Shown: positions 32,590-44,243 of the stretch, in pieces | Position numbering within the stretch: the first letter of the stretch is position 1 | How the letters are laid out: every line of letters starts with the position of its first letter | Source: Lunularia cruciata | Taxonomy: Eukaryota > Streptophyta > Marchantiopsida > Lunulariales > Lunulariaceae | DNA length: 64,000 bases | NCBI GenBank assembly: GCA_948567375.1 | Contig: OX419757.1 | Coordinates: forward strand, 21,762,001 to 21,826,000 | Reading direction: 5' to 3' | Notes under the pieces: generated by a model | Seen by the model: the letters and a program-made list of their open reading frames with translations, nothing else | The model's database searches: none | What the model was told of the DNA's origin: nothing | Program-made: the position numbers and the translations under genes

Positions 32590-33609
32590 GCTTGCAATGA
32601 TAGAGTTAGCTTGGGAAATATAATCTATCTCGGTAACTTTGATCTGAAGTCTATAGAGCTATGAATTACATACACCTATCATCACCACTACTCCATATTT
32701 CTCTATGGAGCAGCCTTCTTTGCCATAGGTGGGTTGGATGCCTTTGTCCCTTGCTTCACCAATGTTGAGTAGGTTCTACTCCAATTCTAGACCATAGACT
32801 CTTTTGATGACTCCTTGTCTTGTTGCAGCAACCTCACAAGAAATCATAATGTCTATCACTCCAACAACTCAAACCTTATGATCATATGCAACATACATTG
32901 GCCAATTTCCTTCTTTAATCTTCTTGAAATCTTGGAAACACTTTTGTTTGTTGGTCATGTTCTCTAAAGCTTCTCCATCAGCATACCTAACACCTTTGTC
33001 TAAATGTTCATAAAAAATTGTGGCAATGCTAGAGCTAGCAATAAATGGAATACCCTATATCATTAGAGCATTGGTTTGACTTCTAGGATTAGCTACATTG
33101 GGATGCTCCTTCTTATTACAAGTATTATTAACATGTATTATCTTCTTTCAATTGAGAAATGTTAATCTTCTTTTGAGTCCTACCATTATAGCTACTATAT
33201 TATACTATTATAGTTACCATTACTTCCTTCATTAGCTAGAAAGGTTCACTCCCTTGATCTTTCTTCTTTGTCTTCTCCACATCTATTCAGGGTTTTTCCT
33301 TGAGTAGCCTTGTAGTGAGTCCCTCCATGGTATGTTATTCCCCAAGTACATTATCTCATATTGTTGATATATTTCAATATGTCTATGGCAAACTATAAAT
33401 AATCTTGGTGATGATTGAAGAATAATATGTTATTACATTGACTAGCAAGAGTATCTAATTGGCTAATAGAACCAACAATCTCTTCTCCCAATTTCTTTTG
33501 TAGTTAAAAGAATCTTTGTTAGAGAATATGCTTGTTCTCTTAAGCACATTGCTCATGCAACATAATCAATCCACTCAGTATTCTGCTTGCAGTTCTTATG
33601 TCAACCTAG

Positions 33610-34330
33610 TGTTAGCATACTAATAGTACAAATGATAAGAACAAGTAGTTCCCTTGAGAATAATGGTCAGAAATAACTAGAATTGAAGAGAAAATATCCC
33701 AATGTCACAATCTTTTTTGTCATGTATTTAACCTCTTGGAGAGGAACCACTCCCAAAAGAGGGTAGTGTCACATGCTATGATGCACTACAATAAGAGAAA
33801 TTAAAATCATTCCCATGAAAGGTCTATTCAAATGGCACTCTTGACGGTGATGGTTCAATCCACACTAAAGATCAAGTTATCCCAAGGTCTTTACCTTATA
33901 GTTAATTATGCTTTGCATTGTACAATGTTTGTGATAATGTTCTATCCTTCCCTTAAGACGTCACCCCCAACAACCTTGCAGGTTTGTGCCTTGCTGGACT
34001 TTTTTTTATATGTAGTACTTCACAATACTCCCAGTTCTCTACGACCTTTCAACATATAGCCCCAAGCATTTGGAACCCCAGAGATCCCACACCCCCATCA
34101 AACACAAATGCATTCTTGCACTCCATTACCTGCGTTCCTACTTCAAGTTCCTCATAACTACTCAATCAAGCCATCAAAATACATAATCAACACTAAAATG
34201 TATGCTCTAAGGATCAAGGAGGTCCTCCTACATCTACTTCAGAGACAGAATCCAGTTCATGCACACAAAGACACAAAGATTGTGCATGCACAAAATTGGA
34301 TGAAAAGATGAAACATTAAATTAGAGCTAA
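33610..34330 (-). repeat. partial LTR of the D family (copy D3)
   Basis: It starts tgttagcatac like D1 and aligns with D2 (55295 on) through aggaaccactcccaaaa, agtgtcacatgctatg/agtgccacacc and the ccatgaaaggtc/acaaatatt region. Similarity fades near 34320, so the 3' half (plus orientation) is missing. Confidence 0.6.
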
Positions 34331-36250
34331 ACCCCTCATACTTTTTGCTGAACAATGATGGGGTGAAGTATATACTAAACGTGGTCATCAGAATTCACTG
34401 CATATTTGGAGAAGTTGTTACTGTAGAGAGAGGAATGATCGGTGTATATCACTTGTATGGAAACCTTTTTTTTTTACTTCTGCAAATAGTAGAACGTGTT
34501 AAAATATTTAAAATATTTTACAAAACGGTTCTCTTTCTTTTCTTCGTGAGCTCAATCTGTCACCTGTATAGTTCCACTATCCGAGAAGACAAGGAAGTTT
34601 AGGATTTGAGTGGCTTTTGTCTATCAGGCTTGCTTCACAAGTTGATCTTTTTTTTTTTTTTTTGTCAAATATGAATATCACCTATACGAATCAAAATGTG
34701 ATATTATTTTACAATAAAAACATATTTTATGAAAATTTATGGTATTTTAAAATACATTTTAAAACGTTTTAATATACCCTATTTTAAAACGAGAAACAAA
34801 CAAACGTTTCAATAATCACTCAGTATACAAACGCGTTTATAGCGACCTGATATTTTAGCCATGCATACGGTGCCATTAATGTCTTGTTTCCAGGATTTTC
34901 CGAGATATCAGGCAGTCACTGTGTTTCGGATGCTTTAAGGTCAACTGGTTTGTTGGCTCTTGGCTGGTGTTGGAGTACAACATTAGTTTGTCAAACTGAT
35001 ACTACTTTCTATCTTAAGCTAAGTTTTGAACTCCATTTTACTTTTCTTGTCTCTCGTGCGACTTGATGGGTCTTCAGGCGGTGCGATTCATGGGAGAGTA
35101 ATCACTTTCGATGATACTGTTTTGGATAATTCAGTACTGTGTATCCATGGGAGAATAATTATTTTACGTGATACTGTTTCGGAAATTCCAGTAATTTGTA
35201 GACTTTGTGATATAGCCGGGATATTTTAGATGCGATCTGGTATATTTATCATAATAATATTATTGGGGATAACTCCATTCTACCTCGTTTGGCTCATTCT
35301 ACCTTGTACAGCTTGACGGGGTCTTCCCATCTTTCATGCGTTCTTTGTGCGTTCTTCCACTAATGTTTGATAGCTTGTCTTCATGTGTTCTACGTGGTGG
35401 CCTTTTTACCCTAAGTCCCGTGGCAACAGGCAGCCTAGAAATTTACATGGAATTCAAGGAATAATAAAGAATGTTAGAGCTTTCCCGCGTGAGCATAAGG
35501 CTACTGTTTCTGAGCCGCCGAAAAAAGTCATACGTTGTGCAGCATATACTAAACGTGGCAAGCAAATTCATCCGTATCAGAATTACAAATCGGTTTTGCA
35601 ATGCATTCGAAGAAAAATGTCCCAAGCGCTTAGAGTACATTGCTCACTGATCAGATAAAAGAGTATTATAACCGGAGATTCTCCATACCTGCCATGCGAT
35701 ATGGATACGGGTGACGGCAGAAGTTCAAAAGCAATCTTAAATAAGAGCTTAGACCCCCAAATTTTGCGTTGATCTTACTTCCTACCTTAAGCTAAGTCCC
35801 ATGGCAACAGGCAACCTAGAAATTTACACGCGAATAGAGCGTTAGAGGTTTCCCGCGTGCCCATAAACTACAATTTCTGAGCCGCCGAAACGTGTCTTAC
35901 GTGGTGCAGCATATAGTATTGGTGCAGCATATACTATACTATACGATACTATACTATACTATACCTATACAGCATTCACAACATATTTGCAGAAGCTGGT
36001 ACCGTAGAAGACGGGAATGGTCAGAGTATCATTCAGCATACAATACGCGTTTAAAGCAACCTTATATTCTAGCCATGCATACGGTGTCCATTCATGTCTT
36101 GTTTCCAGAGGTTTTCCGAGATATCAGGCAGTCGATGTGTTTCGGATGCTTTGGTTTGTGGAGGGTGATGAGTACAACGGAAGGTTTAAAAAATAAAATT
36201 TTGACATATGTAAACGGGGTAAATAACAAATTTTATAACTATTTTTAGTG
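34331..36250. repeat. non-coding mosaic of repeated blocks
   Basis: 34840-34945 recurs at 36050-36155 (agccatgcatacggtg, tcttgtttccag, gttttccgagatatcaggca). 35395-35560 recurs at 35785-35915 (aagtccc.tggcaacaggca, cctagaaatttaca, tttctgagccgccgaaa). 35085-35200 holds a ~58 bp tandem pair (catgggaga.taat ... gatactgttt). A poly-T run (34648-34663) and tatac repeats (35935-35965) lie inside. No protein domain on either strand. Confidence 0.75.
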
Positions 36251-37499
36251 AACTTTGTAAAGAGATGAAATGCTAATAAATGAATGCCCTGTACATTATT
36301 TTCCTGAATATATATGGCAAGTTATATTCATTTATAAAAGTCAAACATTACAACATATGATGTAGATCACCCCAACTATTTAACCAACTTCAAACATCCT
36401 TAATCCAAGATTAAGGATATTTTGGATTGCCATATTGAAATAATGATTGTCAAAAGAGATGATGTTGCTTCTTGAGAGGGTTGCCACTTTTTGGTGGGTG
36501 ATTCTTAGAGTGGGATTTATGAATTTTTTGCCGGATCCAAAATGCCACTCTCAACTATTCAAATTCAAATTCACCATTTGTGTGCAAATGCTCCTTTGAG
36601 TAAACCAACCCAACGGGTTTTGTAATTTTGCATTGGTGTGGTGGTTCATTTCCATAGATTAGAGCAACAAGAGAGATAGCACGAGTTATGGAAAATGATT
36701 CGCATCGCCTTGTGCAACCAAGAAATTAATTGAAGGTCAAGGAATTTTACTCAAAAATGGCAACAAAATTTAGCAATGGGAGATCAAGAACCTGATTGCA
36801 ATGCAGGCTCACATTTGGATGCAGAACCAATGGGTGCCACCGAGTGGAAACCAGTGGCTACTAGCGGCAAGGCTTAGGCTACGAGCGCCAATGAGCGGTT
36901 ATAGGCAGCTACGGGTGCCATCAAGCAATGGGAAAAATCAATGGGAAAAATCCCATTTAATTTTAAATTTACACATTAGACCAGGCGGCAACCGGCACTG
37001 TCTAGATTCACCCTAAGCCAGGCACTTTATTAACCCTAATCTGTCATTAATGCATTATGGTACTTTATTAACCCTAATATGTAATTAATTCATTATGGTG
37101 TGACACCAAAAACTCCATATCCCTTATTTTTTTTGAACCACCTCTTACGGAGTTTGCTAATAATAAGGAACTTGGCCAGAACTTGATAGTGGGACCTTTT
37201 CTTCCCCCTGCCCGCACCCATACTAATTTAGTCAACGCTTTGTAATAATCTATATGAAAATATACATAGCTTTGTAAAACTATTTATGAAACCCCCTAGT
37301 ATTTGTCAAACTCATAGTTGGAATTCCATTTACAACTGCTCTGGCTGCCTTCTCTATTTACATCCAACTCCCACAGGATTGTGGAACTTAAGGATTGTCC
37401 AAGACGGAGTACTAGCCACAAAAATATTGGTATCTGAGCAGAGAGAATCCACCTAAGCAGATGGAACCTATGAGATAGAGAGGGAGGAGAGTGGACTTG
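36251..37499. other. unassigned region with short tandem repeat
   Basis: No domain found. 37023-37100 holds two 38-40 bp units (actttattaaccctaat .. taat..cattatggt). It may be internal sequence of an unrecognised element. Confidence 0.4.
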
Positions 37500-38483
37500 C
37501 GGCTTCATTTAAAACAAATAAGAGGGGAGAGTTTGAGCAAGAAGTAGACTAGGCCTGGTGTGGTAATGCCAACATAGTGTGGTAGTCTCAACTAGTGGTG
37601 TACAAGGTTGGTCCAACACTGGAATTGATGGAGAAACTCCTCCCCACATAGGCGGACTCTCATGGGATAATTACAGATTATGTTACCCTCATCAATCACC
37701 TTCATCAAGTGGCGCAAGGAGTAGATTTGGAGAGGATGAAGGCAAGAGATGAACTAAAGGAAGTTTGTTCTTAGCACTTGGAGATGAGTAAGTGGCATAG
37801 GAGGCGGCCAAGACTCAGGGCAGAAAGTGTGGCCCTAGAAAGGAAGATTTCAGGGGAGAGGACGATAACCCAAAAGATGTCCAAATTGAAGGGATAAGAA
37901 ACACATCAATGATTTAAGCTTGAGTGAACAAGTGAAGGCCCAGAACAAGGTGAACAAGAGGAAGAAATTGATGCACTTAAAGGAGAAGTGAAAAAAGGTA
38001 AAGGTGTCCCTTGTAGCAGCAAAATTTTGTCATCAGGAGGAGCTATGAGTGGCCAACATCTAGTTGAAGAAACTTAAGCAAAAGGAGGAAGAATCCAAGA
38101 AGGATTGGGTAGCCATTTGAGGAGGAATTGTGGCTGAGATGGAGGAGAGTTGGACCCATTTGAACCTAGAGAAGAGTACAATATTGGTGAGGATGAAGAT
38201 GGTGCGGGACCAATCTGGAAGAGATTGCAAAGGAGGTAATGGAGGCCTCCTTCAAGAAGTTAAACTATTGAGACTCTTGATCCCAAGTACACGCACTTAC
38301 AACAAAGGTATACATGGATTAGCATCATGAACTATTCAAGAAACTAATTGCACACATCTTGAAGAAGTTCAAGGAAACCATGAAAGCACTGCTAGAGAAG
38401 ATCTTAAGGTACCAGGAATGGAATTGGTAGAATTGTTGATCAAGGTTTGTAAAGGCAAAGGTAGATTTTAGGAAGAAGATAAT
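37500..38483 (+). pseudogene. 3' internal part of an A-type gypsy element, coiled-coil-like
   Basis: Purine-rich, Lys/Glu-rich decayed frames (for example 38130-38330) run up to an A-type LTR. 38340-38483 aligns with 53285-53468, which precedes the other A-type LTR. So it is the end of an internal region upstream of an LTR, perhaps a tandem A-type copy sharing the LTR at 38484. No catalytic domain. Confidence 0.5.
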
Positions 38484-39692
38484 TGTTAGCCCAAGGGAAA
38501 TAGATAGAAATCTGTAAAGTGTAGAAACCCTCCACAGCTTGAAATTCTATTTGGCCTTGAACTCTATCTTCATTTTGATATACATCTTTGCCCAAAAAAA
38601 AGGTTTTTGACTTAGGACCAATGTTTTAGCCAATGATTGCAAGAGTGTAAATACTTGTAAAGTAACAAGAAGTAGTAGTTTTGATTGGTAGTGGTTGCAC
38701 AATCATCTCCTAATTGTGCTTAGATATAAAGAAAAGGTAGGATTAGTGATAAGTAAAGTAGGTATAACTAGAAGATTTCTTTTGTAGAATGCACACTTAG
38801 CTTGAAATTCTTTTTGGCCATGAACTCTATCTTGATTTTGATGTACATCTTTTGCCAAAAATACTTTTGACTTAGTACCAATTTTTTAGCCATGATTACA
38901 AGAGTGTAAATAATTGCAAAGTAAACAACAAGTAGTAGTTGTGATTGGTAGTGATTGCACAATCATCTCTTAATTGGGCTTAAATAAGATCAATATGTAG
39001 GATTAGTGATAAGTGGAGTAGGTGTAATTAGAAGATTTCCATTACTCTTAGCTGCTGATCATCTTCATCTGAAGAGTAGAAAATTTTCTATATGGATTTT
39101 GACCCATATAAGCTATGTCCACTTTTTTCATAAACAAAGTTCAACTTAAGAATCTTGACAACCAAAGGAGCAAGTCAATGTGAGGAAGAGTTCTAGGAAT
39201 GATGGAACATTGAGAGTACGACCTAATAGAAAAGCCAAGTAGAAAATCAGTTTTGGATTTCATTGAGATTGCATTTTTTGAGAAGTAGAGATCCATATAG
39301 TCAATGATTACGTCAAGGTGAGAGAACCTTTGGCCTGAAAACCAACCTTTGGGGTGAAATACACCTAGAGGAAGGGATTCAATATTGAGGTAAAAGAGGC
39401 TCTTCAAGTGGAAGAGGCCCTTGGCATGAAGTGTACCACTAGTATCAAGGGCTTATCAGATTAGATCTTTTTTTGAGTGGTTGTTAACTGCTCTTTTCTA
39501 TAGGATGCCACAATAGGTAACCCTACCTTCTTTTGGTAGCAATTTCTACCCAAGAGGTTAAACAGGCAAGAATAGAAAACTAGTGAAATGGTGACACTTT
39601 ATACTAAGTTTTGATTATTTGCAACCCGTATCCTTGAGTGAACAACCTATTCTTACCAATTATACTATTAGTACATCTACATTGGGTTGTCA
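38484..39692 (+). repeat. 5' LTR of element A
   Basis: It starts TGTTAGCCCAAGGG and ends ATTGGGTTGTCA, followed by the PBS. It aligns with 53469-54626. It contains an extra tandem copy of a ~285 bp stretch (about 38490-38775 repeated at 38785-39050) that the other LTR has once. Confidence 0.85.
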
Positions 39693-39696
39693 TGAG

Positions 39697-39722
39697 CCAT
39701 TTGGCACCATTGCGGGGGATAA
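39697..39722 (+). promoter_or_regulatory. primer-binding site of element A (Asp tRNA type)
   Basis: tttggcaccattgcggggga starts 6-8 bases after the LTR end. Plant Tat/Athila elements use tttggcgccgttgccgggga, so this is the same PBS with a few changes. Confidence 0.75.
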
Positions 39723-40189
39723 ACTCCTTGAAGTGGCTAGAGCTAAGATGAGGCAAGGCAATGAATATTGCTAGGCACTCTAGTACCAGGGGACATTCAC
39801 AATCTTTGTGAGTTGAGAGCACTCAAGAGAATTCAGACACATAGCTTTGAGACTATGGATTGACCATGGAGGAAAACTAGAACTGGACTATGGATTGAGA
39901 CATGGTAGGAAAAAGAGGATCTATTCTGCACAATAGGAGAAGGGCAGTCACCAGCTATTCCATGAGAACTCTTATGGAAGAAGCTAAGATTGCTCTATAA
40001 GTCAAATTCACATATATGTCAACAATTGATTTCAAATATCCATGTTCAAGTGCACCATCATCATTCACCAACCAAGGAGAAAGCTCTCTTGACCCTAAGT
40101 AGGACTTCCTTGATCCTTCTTCTTTCAGAGTGGGTCTAATCCCAAGTGTGCCCCTCATCCAAAAACCAATGGAAAATCATGCCCTTTAA

Positions 40190-40760
40190 TGAGGCAAAAT
40201 TACCAAAAGTTTAAAGAAAAAGATGAGGATGAAGACCCATATACTTTCTTGAAGTGGTTTGAAGCTATCTCCATAGGCAATTGAGAAGACACAAAAGTGG
40301 ATAGGCTTTAAATATTTTCCAGTATGCTATGAAAGAAGTCAAGGAACTGGCATACACATATCAGTAAACATCCTCAGAATATGGAAGATTGGCCAGCTAT
40401 AAGAAGATTCCTATAGCATTTTTAAAAACTAGACTATGATTTCCAATATCTTTGCCACTCTCAATGATTTGGAGTGAAAGAAAACCAAGAAACTAAGGGA
40501 TGACACAAAGAGATTCCATAGTCTGCTTAGTCAAGTCCCAAAGAGAGGTGCAACCTTGGATTACTTGGATGCTCAAGCAATGGCATGGTTCCTAGGAGGA
40601 CTGCTTGCCAAACTTTGAGTCTTTGCTAAAGAGCAAGACCATGACACTCTGAGAAGAGTCATCAAGTCTGCAGAATTATATGAGACAACCAAGATGACTC
40701 TTAGAAGGAAATCTTCCCAAGGGCAGGTCACCACAAAGAATTCAACAAGAGATGGGGCCA
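40190..40760 (+). pseudogene. gag-like remnant of element A
   Basis: The plus frames contain DTKRFHSLLSQVPKRGATLD, then YLDAQAMAWFLGGLLAKL and FAKEQDHDTLRRVIKSAELY. The order and spacing look like the retrotransposon gag core of gypsy elements (F-x-L...L...F..GL...). Stops interrupt it. No zinc knuckle was identified downstream before element B. Confidence 0.55.
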
Positions 40761-41166
40761 AAGACTACCTTTTTATTCATTGGACTCATCTAGTACAAAT
40801 ACTCCTTCCTCATCCTCCTTTTGAAGATGAGAAGGAACAAAGGATGGATGGAAAGGTTCTCATAGGTCAAAGGTAGACATAGCTCCAAATTCCTCTTCTT
40901 GGATGGGATTGATTCTAGAAAAAATGATTAAGGAATTTGTCGACTTCAAAGTATAGATGGTTGGTGCAAAGGAAAGAAGGAAGTTCTTTTGTATACATGA
41001 CCTAACATATAGTACACTACCTATGGAAAGCTAGGACATGCCAACACCAAATGTTTTATTAATTGGCACTCCTCCTTTGTACATTAGATGGAATGGGTGT
41101 AGGAATGTGAGAAGCCAAAACACTATGTGGAGGAAGATCACCAAGTCTTTCCAGTCCAAGAGGTAT

Positions 41167-41850
41167 TGCAACACCCATTGGTACATGAATGCTCTATGGT
41201 GATATTAAATTTGGTATTGCAAGTAGTGGATAAATATTATCTATATGAAGTTTAGCTAAGCTTCTACAGTAGTCATGCTTAGCTAGAGTTAGTCCTAGCT
41301 AAAGATAAGGTGAACCTATTCTAAAGGAAGGGAAAAGAGTGACCATCACCATTTTGTCTTCTTGTTTATTGACTTGATACTATTCCTAGTTATTTTACTT
41401 TGAGGAAAGAGTTGAGGACTCTTGGGTCCACAAGTCTTGTTGGTGTAGATTTTTTTATAGTTGAAGGATAGCCCATTTGAAGGAATCCTTGACTTAGTTG
41501 GTAGGTGAGGATAAGACCACCTACTCATGAGATTATTCCGATGTGCTTGGATGTTCCTTTAGACTTTAGACTTTCAGCCTAATAACTTGAGTTACTCTGT
41601 TAATTAGTAATTTTGGTGTATTAGCTTTTCACAAGTATATAAGCTAGGGGTGAGGAGGTACTCATCATCCTTTCATTTGCAACTACCTCTCTCATTGAGT
41701 TTTCCAATGAGCAATGTCTTGAGTCTTGGAGGTGCCTTGGAGTTCTAACCTTGGAGGAGTGTGATGGAGTTTTGATTCTTCGCCTTCTTAGCTCATAGTG
41801 CACTATAATAGCATCAAAGGTTCATCCTAATTAGGAGACAAGCTGGCTCA
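41167..41850 (+). repeat. 5' LTR of element B
   Basis: It starts TGCAACACCCATT (the partner starts TGTAACACCCATT) and shares long blocks with 52508-53195, such as gaaggaatccttgacttagt and ataagaccac. The end near ggctca is approximate. The following tttttggttttgttgctaga may be a decayed Asp-type PBS. Confidence 0.78.
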
Positions 41851-43374
41851 TATTTTTGGTTTTGTTGCTAGACCTCTCTAGAAGGCAAGATAATGTTCCA
41901 TGTTCGATTGTATATTAGACAAAAGGAAGCTATGAGAACTGACTTGGAAAAAACATTAGGTAAGGACAATTTCTAACTTATGTAAGAGAAATCAGATCCA
42001 TTTGTATACCTTGTAATTCATAATGATGTTTTTGAGGTGATATTGCACATCCTATACACATGAGAGGACTTGGAAAGATCATGTGAGGTGTATTGCAAAT
42101 TTTGGATATTACGGTGATTTTGGGTAAACCTTCAAGCTTGAAAGCAAGACTTGAGCTTATACACAATAGTTTGGGTCATTTTCAGTTAGGACACTTGGAA
42201 TTACTATGAGAGCTACTACCCGCATTGAGCTAGAATTTTTGGAAGGTGGTAGGTAAGCAATTCCCTCAAACTACATGCTTGCTAGAATTTTGTACATAGT
42301 TTACCATTTCATCATTTTGCATTGGATTGTTTTGAAACTTTACAAGAAATTAAAGGGCAAAATATCCTACCTTTTGGCTCTAGAATTGGGAAGCAATCTT
42401 TTTGAGCAAAAAGGTATGAATTTTTGAAGTGAGAGAGATAGTTTTAGACCAAATCTAGGAAGATGTATCATAAATAGAGAGCTTCTCTTGCCAAATGACT
42501 AAATGAAAAGGGCTAAAAATTTTTAAGGAAAGACTCCCAAGAATGGAACTTGTGTGTGAAAAATTGTAGAAGATTTAGGGTTATCAATTAGGAAGATTGA
42601 TTGAGATTGTGAAGAAGGATCATTTCTAATGAGTTGAGTTCTCATGCATGAGGAGTGTGAATACAACCAAGAACATGCTTGGGTGTTAAGACACATCTTG
42701 GGGGCATAGAGTGCAATCAAGAGAGGAAGTTGAGATTATGCAAGGTTCCCCAAGGGTTTAAGGTGATTGTAGGGGTTGATTTGAAGAAAAAAGAGTTTAG
42801 AATAGAATTTAAAAAGAGTGTTGAGAGGATCCAAAAGCTACACCACTTGGAGGAAAGAGTGATTCTAATGTTTTTTTATGTAAAGAGAAGGGACATGAGG
42901 CAAGTTAAGGTCCATTGACCTTTGAGAGCAAGAGATTGAGGGAATTGAGAGGCTAACTTGACTTGGGATTACATGTTGGACCTTCTTCACCAAGGTGGGG
43001 GGGAAGGAGATCTAGAACCAAGGAGTTATGTGAGATTTGTAGAGTCAAAACACTTCCAAAAGGGTATGGTTATAGTTGGGTAAAAATACTTTTGGAAACT
43101 ATGGTGAAAGATCTTCGGAAAAAAAATAAAAATTTATATATGTATATAGGAAAGAAAGGTAGTGAAGTGCTAAGATAAGGCAAGAATGAAGAGGATGCAT
43201 AGGCCTATATGAGAAGAAAAAGAATGAGTGGGCCTCATCACTACCTGACTTCTTTGAGGATGTAGCTCTTACATGGTATTTGTCAAAATACCAAAAGAGA
43301 AAAAAGAGAGATAGGCAAAAGCAGTCTTGGGAGAGTTCAAAAACAACAACACTCGTTGAGAACTTTCTTCCATA
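41851..43374 (+). pseudogene. gag region of element B, left part
   Basis: Decayed plus frames (for example 42679-42918 and 42963-43178) are charged and without a clear motif. The DNA stops exactly at the left LTR of element C and continues beyond 49967 (tgagagttatgagagattga). Assigned to gag by position. Confidence 0.45.
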
Positions 43375-44112
43375 TGTAATACCAAGAGCAAACCATATGA
43401 TCTAGATGTGAAATTTGGTTTGGAAACATCTAGAATGATGTTATACATGATGGTCAAAATAGATAAGATAGAAGTATCACCAAAAGAGTAATTCTACTAA
43501 TAGGGCAGAAACCGAAATAGACTTGAGAACCTTAGAACCAATAGCTAGACATATGATTTAAAGGTGAGAATTAGTTTGGTAACATCTGGAAGGATGTTAC
43601 ACATGATGGACTAAATAGATCAGAAAGAGGTATCACCAAAAGGGGACTTCTACTAATAGAGTAGGAACCAAAATATGCTTGAAATCTTTGAAGGCAATTT
43701 TGGAGGCCTAACCGGATGAATTAGGCCTCAAAAATGTACAAATTCTCCCCCAATGGAGGACAGGCTGGCCTTCCCTCCCCTCTGCTTTGTCTCATCAAGA
43801 GCTTTCCAACGGTACCTTACTCACATGATTCTGAGATTCCTACAGGAAGATTCTCTAAAAGATTCCCTTTGGTCAAAGCTTGTTTGACCAACCAGATAGG
43901 ACCTAGACCAGACATGTCACCCATCCAAGTAAGTAATCCAAGGGTGGAGCTTGCTTACATGTCACCTATTTGTGTCCCTAATCCTATGGTGGAGCTTCCT
44001 TGGAGGAGATCCTCTTTGTCTATATAATAAAGAGAAGGTACTCCTTTGGGACATCAAATGTTTGAGTGTGCAATTTGTGTTTTCTCTCATCTCTTGTCTT
44101 CGGAGTATTACA
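43375..44112 (+). repeat. 5' LTR of chromovirus C
   Basis: 738 bp, TGTAATACC...GTATTACA. It contains two imperfect copies (~150-160 bp) of one segment: catatgatctagatgtgaaa... near 43393 and catatgatttaaaggtgaga... near 43551. A TATA-like tctatataataaag at about 44018-44031 probably drives transcription. Confidence 0.93.
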
Positions 44113-44113
44113 A

Positions 44114-44127
44114 TGGTATTAGAGCAA
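44114..44127 (+). promoter_or_regulatory. primer-binding site of chromovirus C
   Basis: tggtattagagca follows the LTR within two bases; it matches the iMet tRNA PBS with one change. Typical of plant chromoviruses. Confidence 0.88.
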
Positions 44128-44243
44128 GTGTTTTAGTCCAAGAGAGTGGATCACCCCTCTTGGAATAGCACAAACTACTGAAACTGAGTAATTTGAGGTG
44201 GAGAACATAAAGTAATTGCTAAACTTAGGAAGGACTTTAGAGA

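Larger units (their letters stand above)
30680..33560 (-). mobile_element. decayed Ty1/copia element, no LTRs seen
   Basis: Minus-strand remains: integrase C-terminal (32447-32199), then RT near 31460-31226 (a DIKISLLNKHLHEEIYIE block, the NA-FLNG-L-EEVY motif of copia RT). The remaining DNA is full of stops. Internal duplication at 32290-32460 and a (CT)n tract at 32549-32584. The limits are estimates. Confidence 0.6.

Noticed and set aside
36801-37016. Plus frame rich in Arg/Gly/Ser as a small gene
   Set aside because: Short, repetitive phrases (gggtgccac, gagcgg), no domain and no context.
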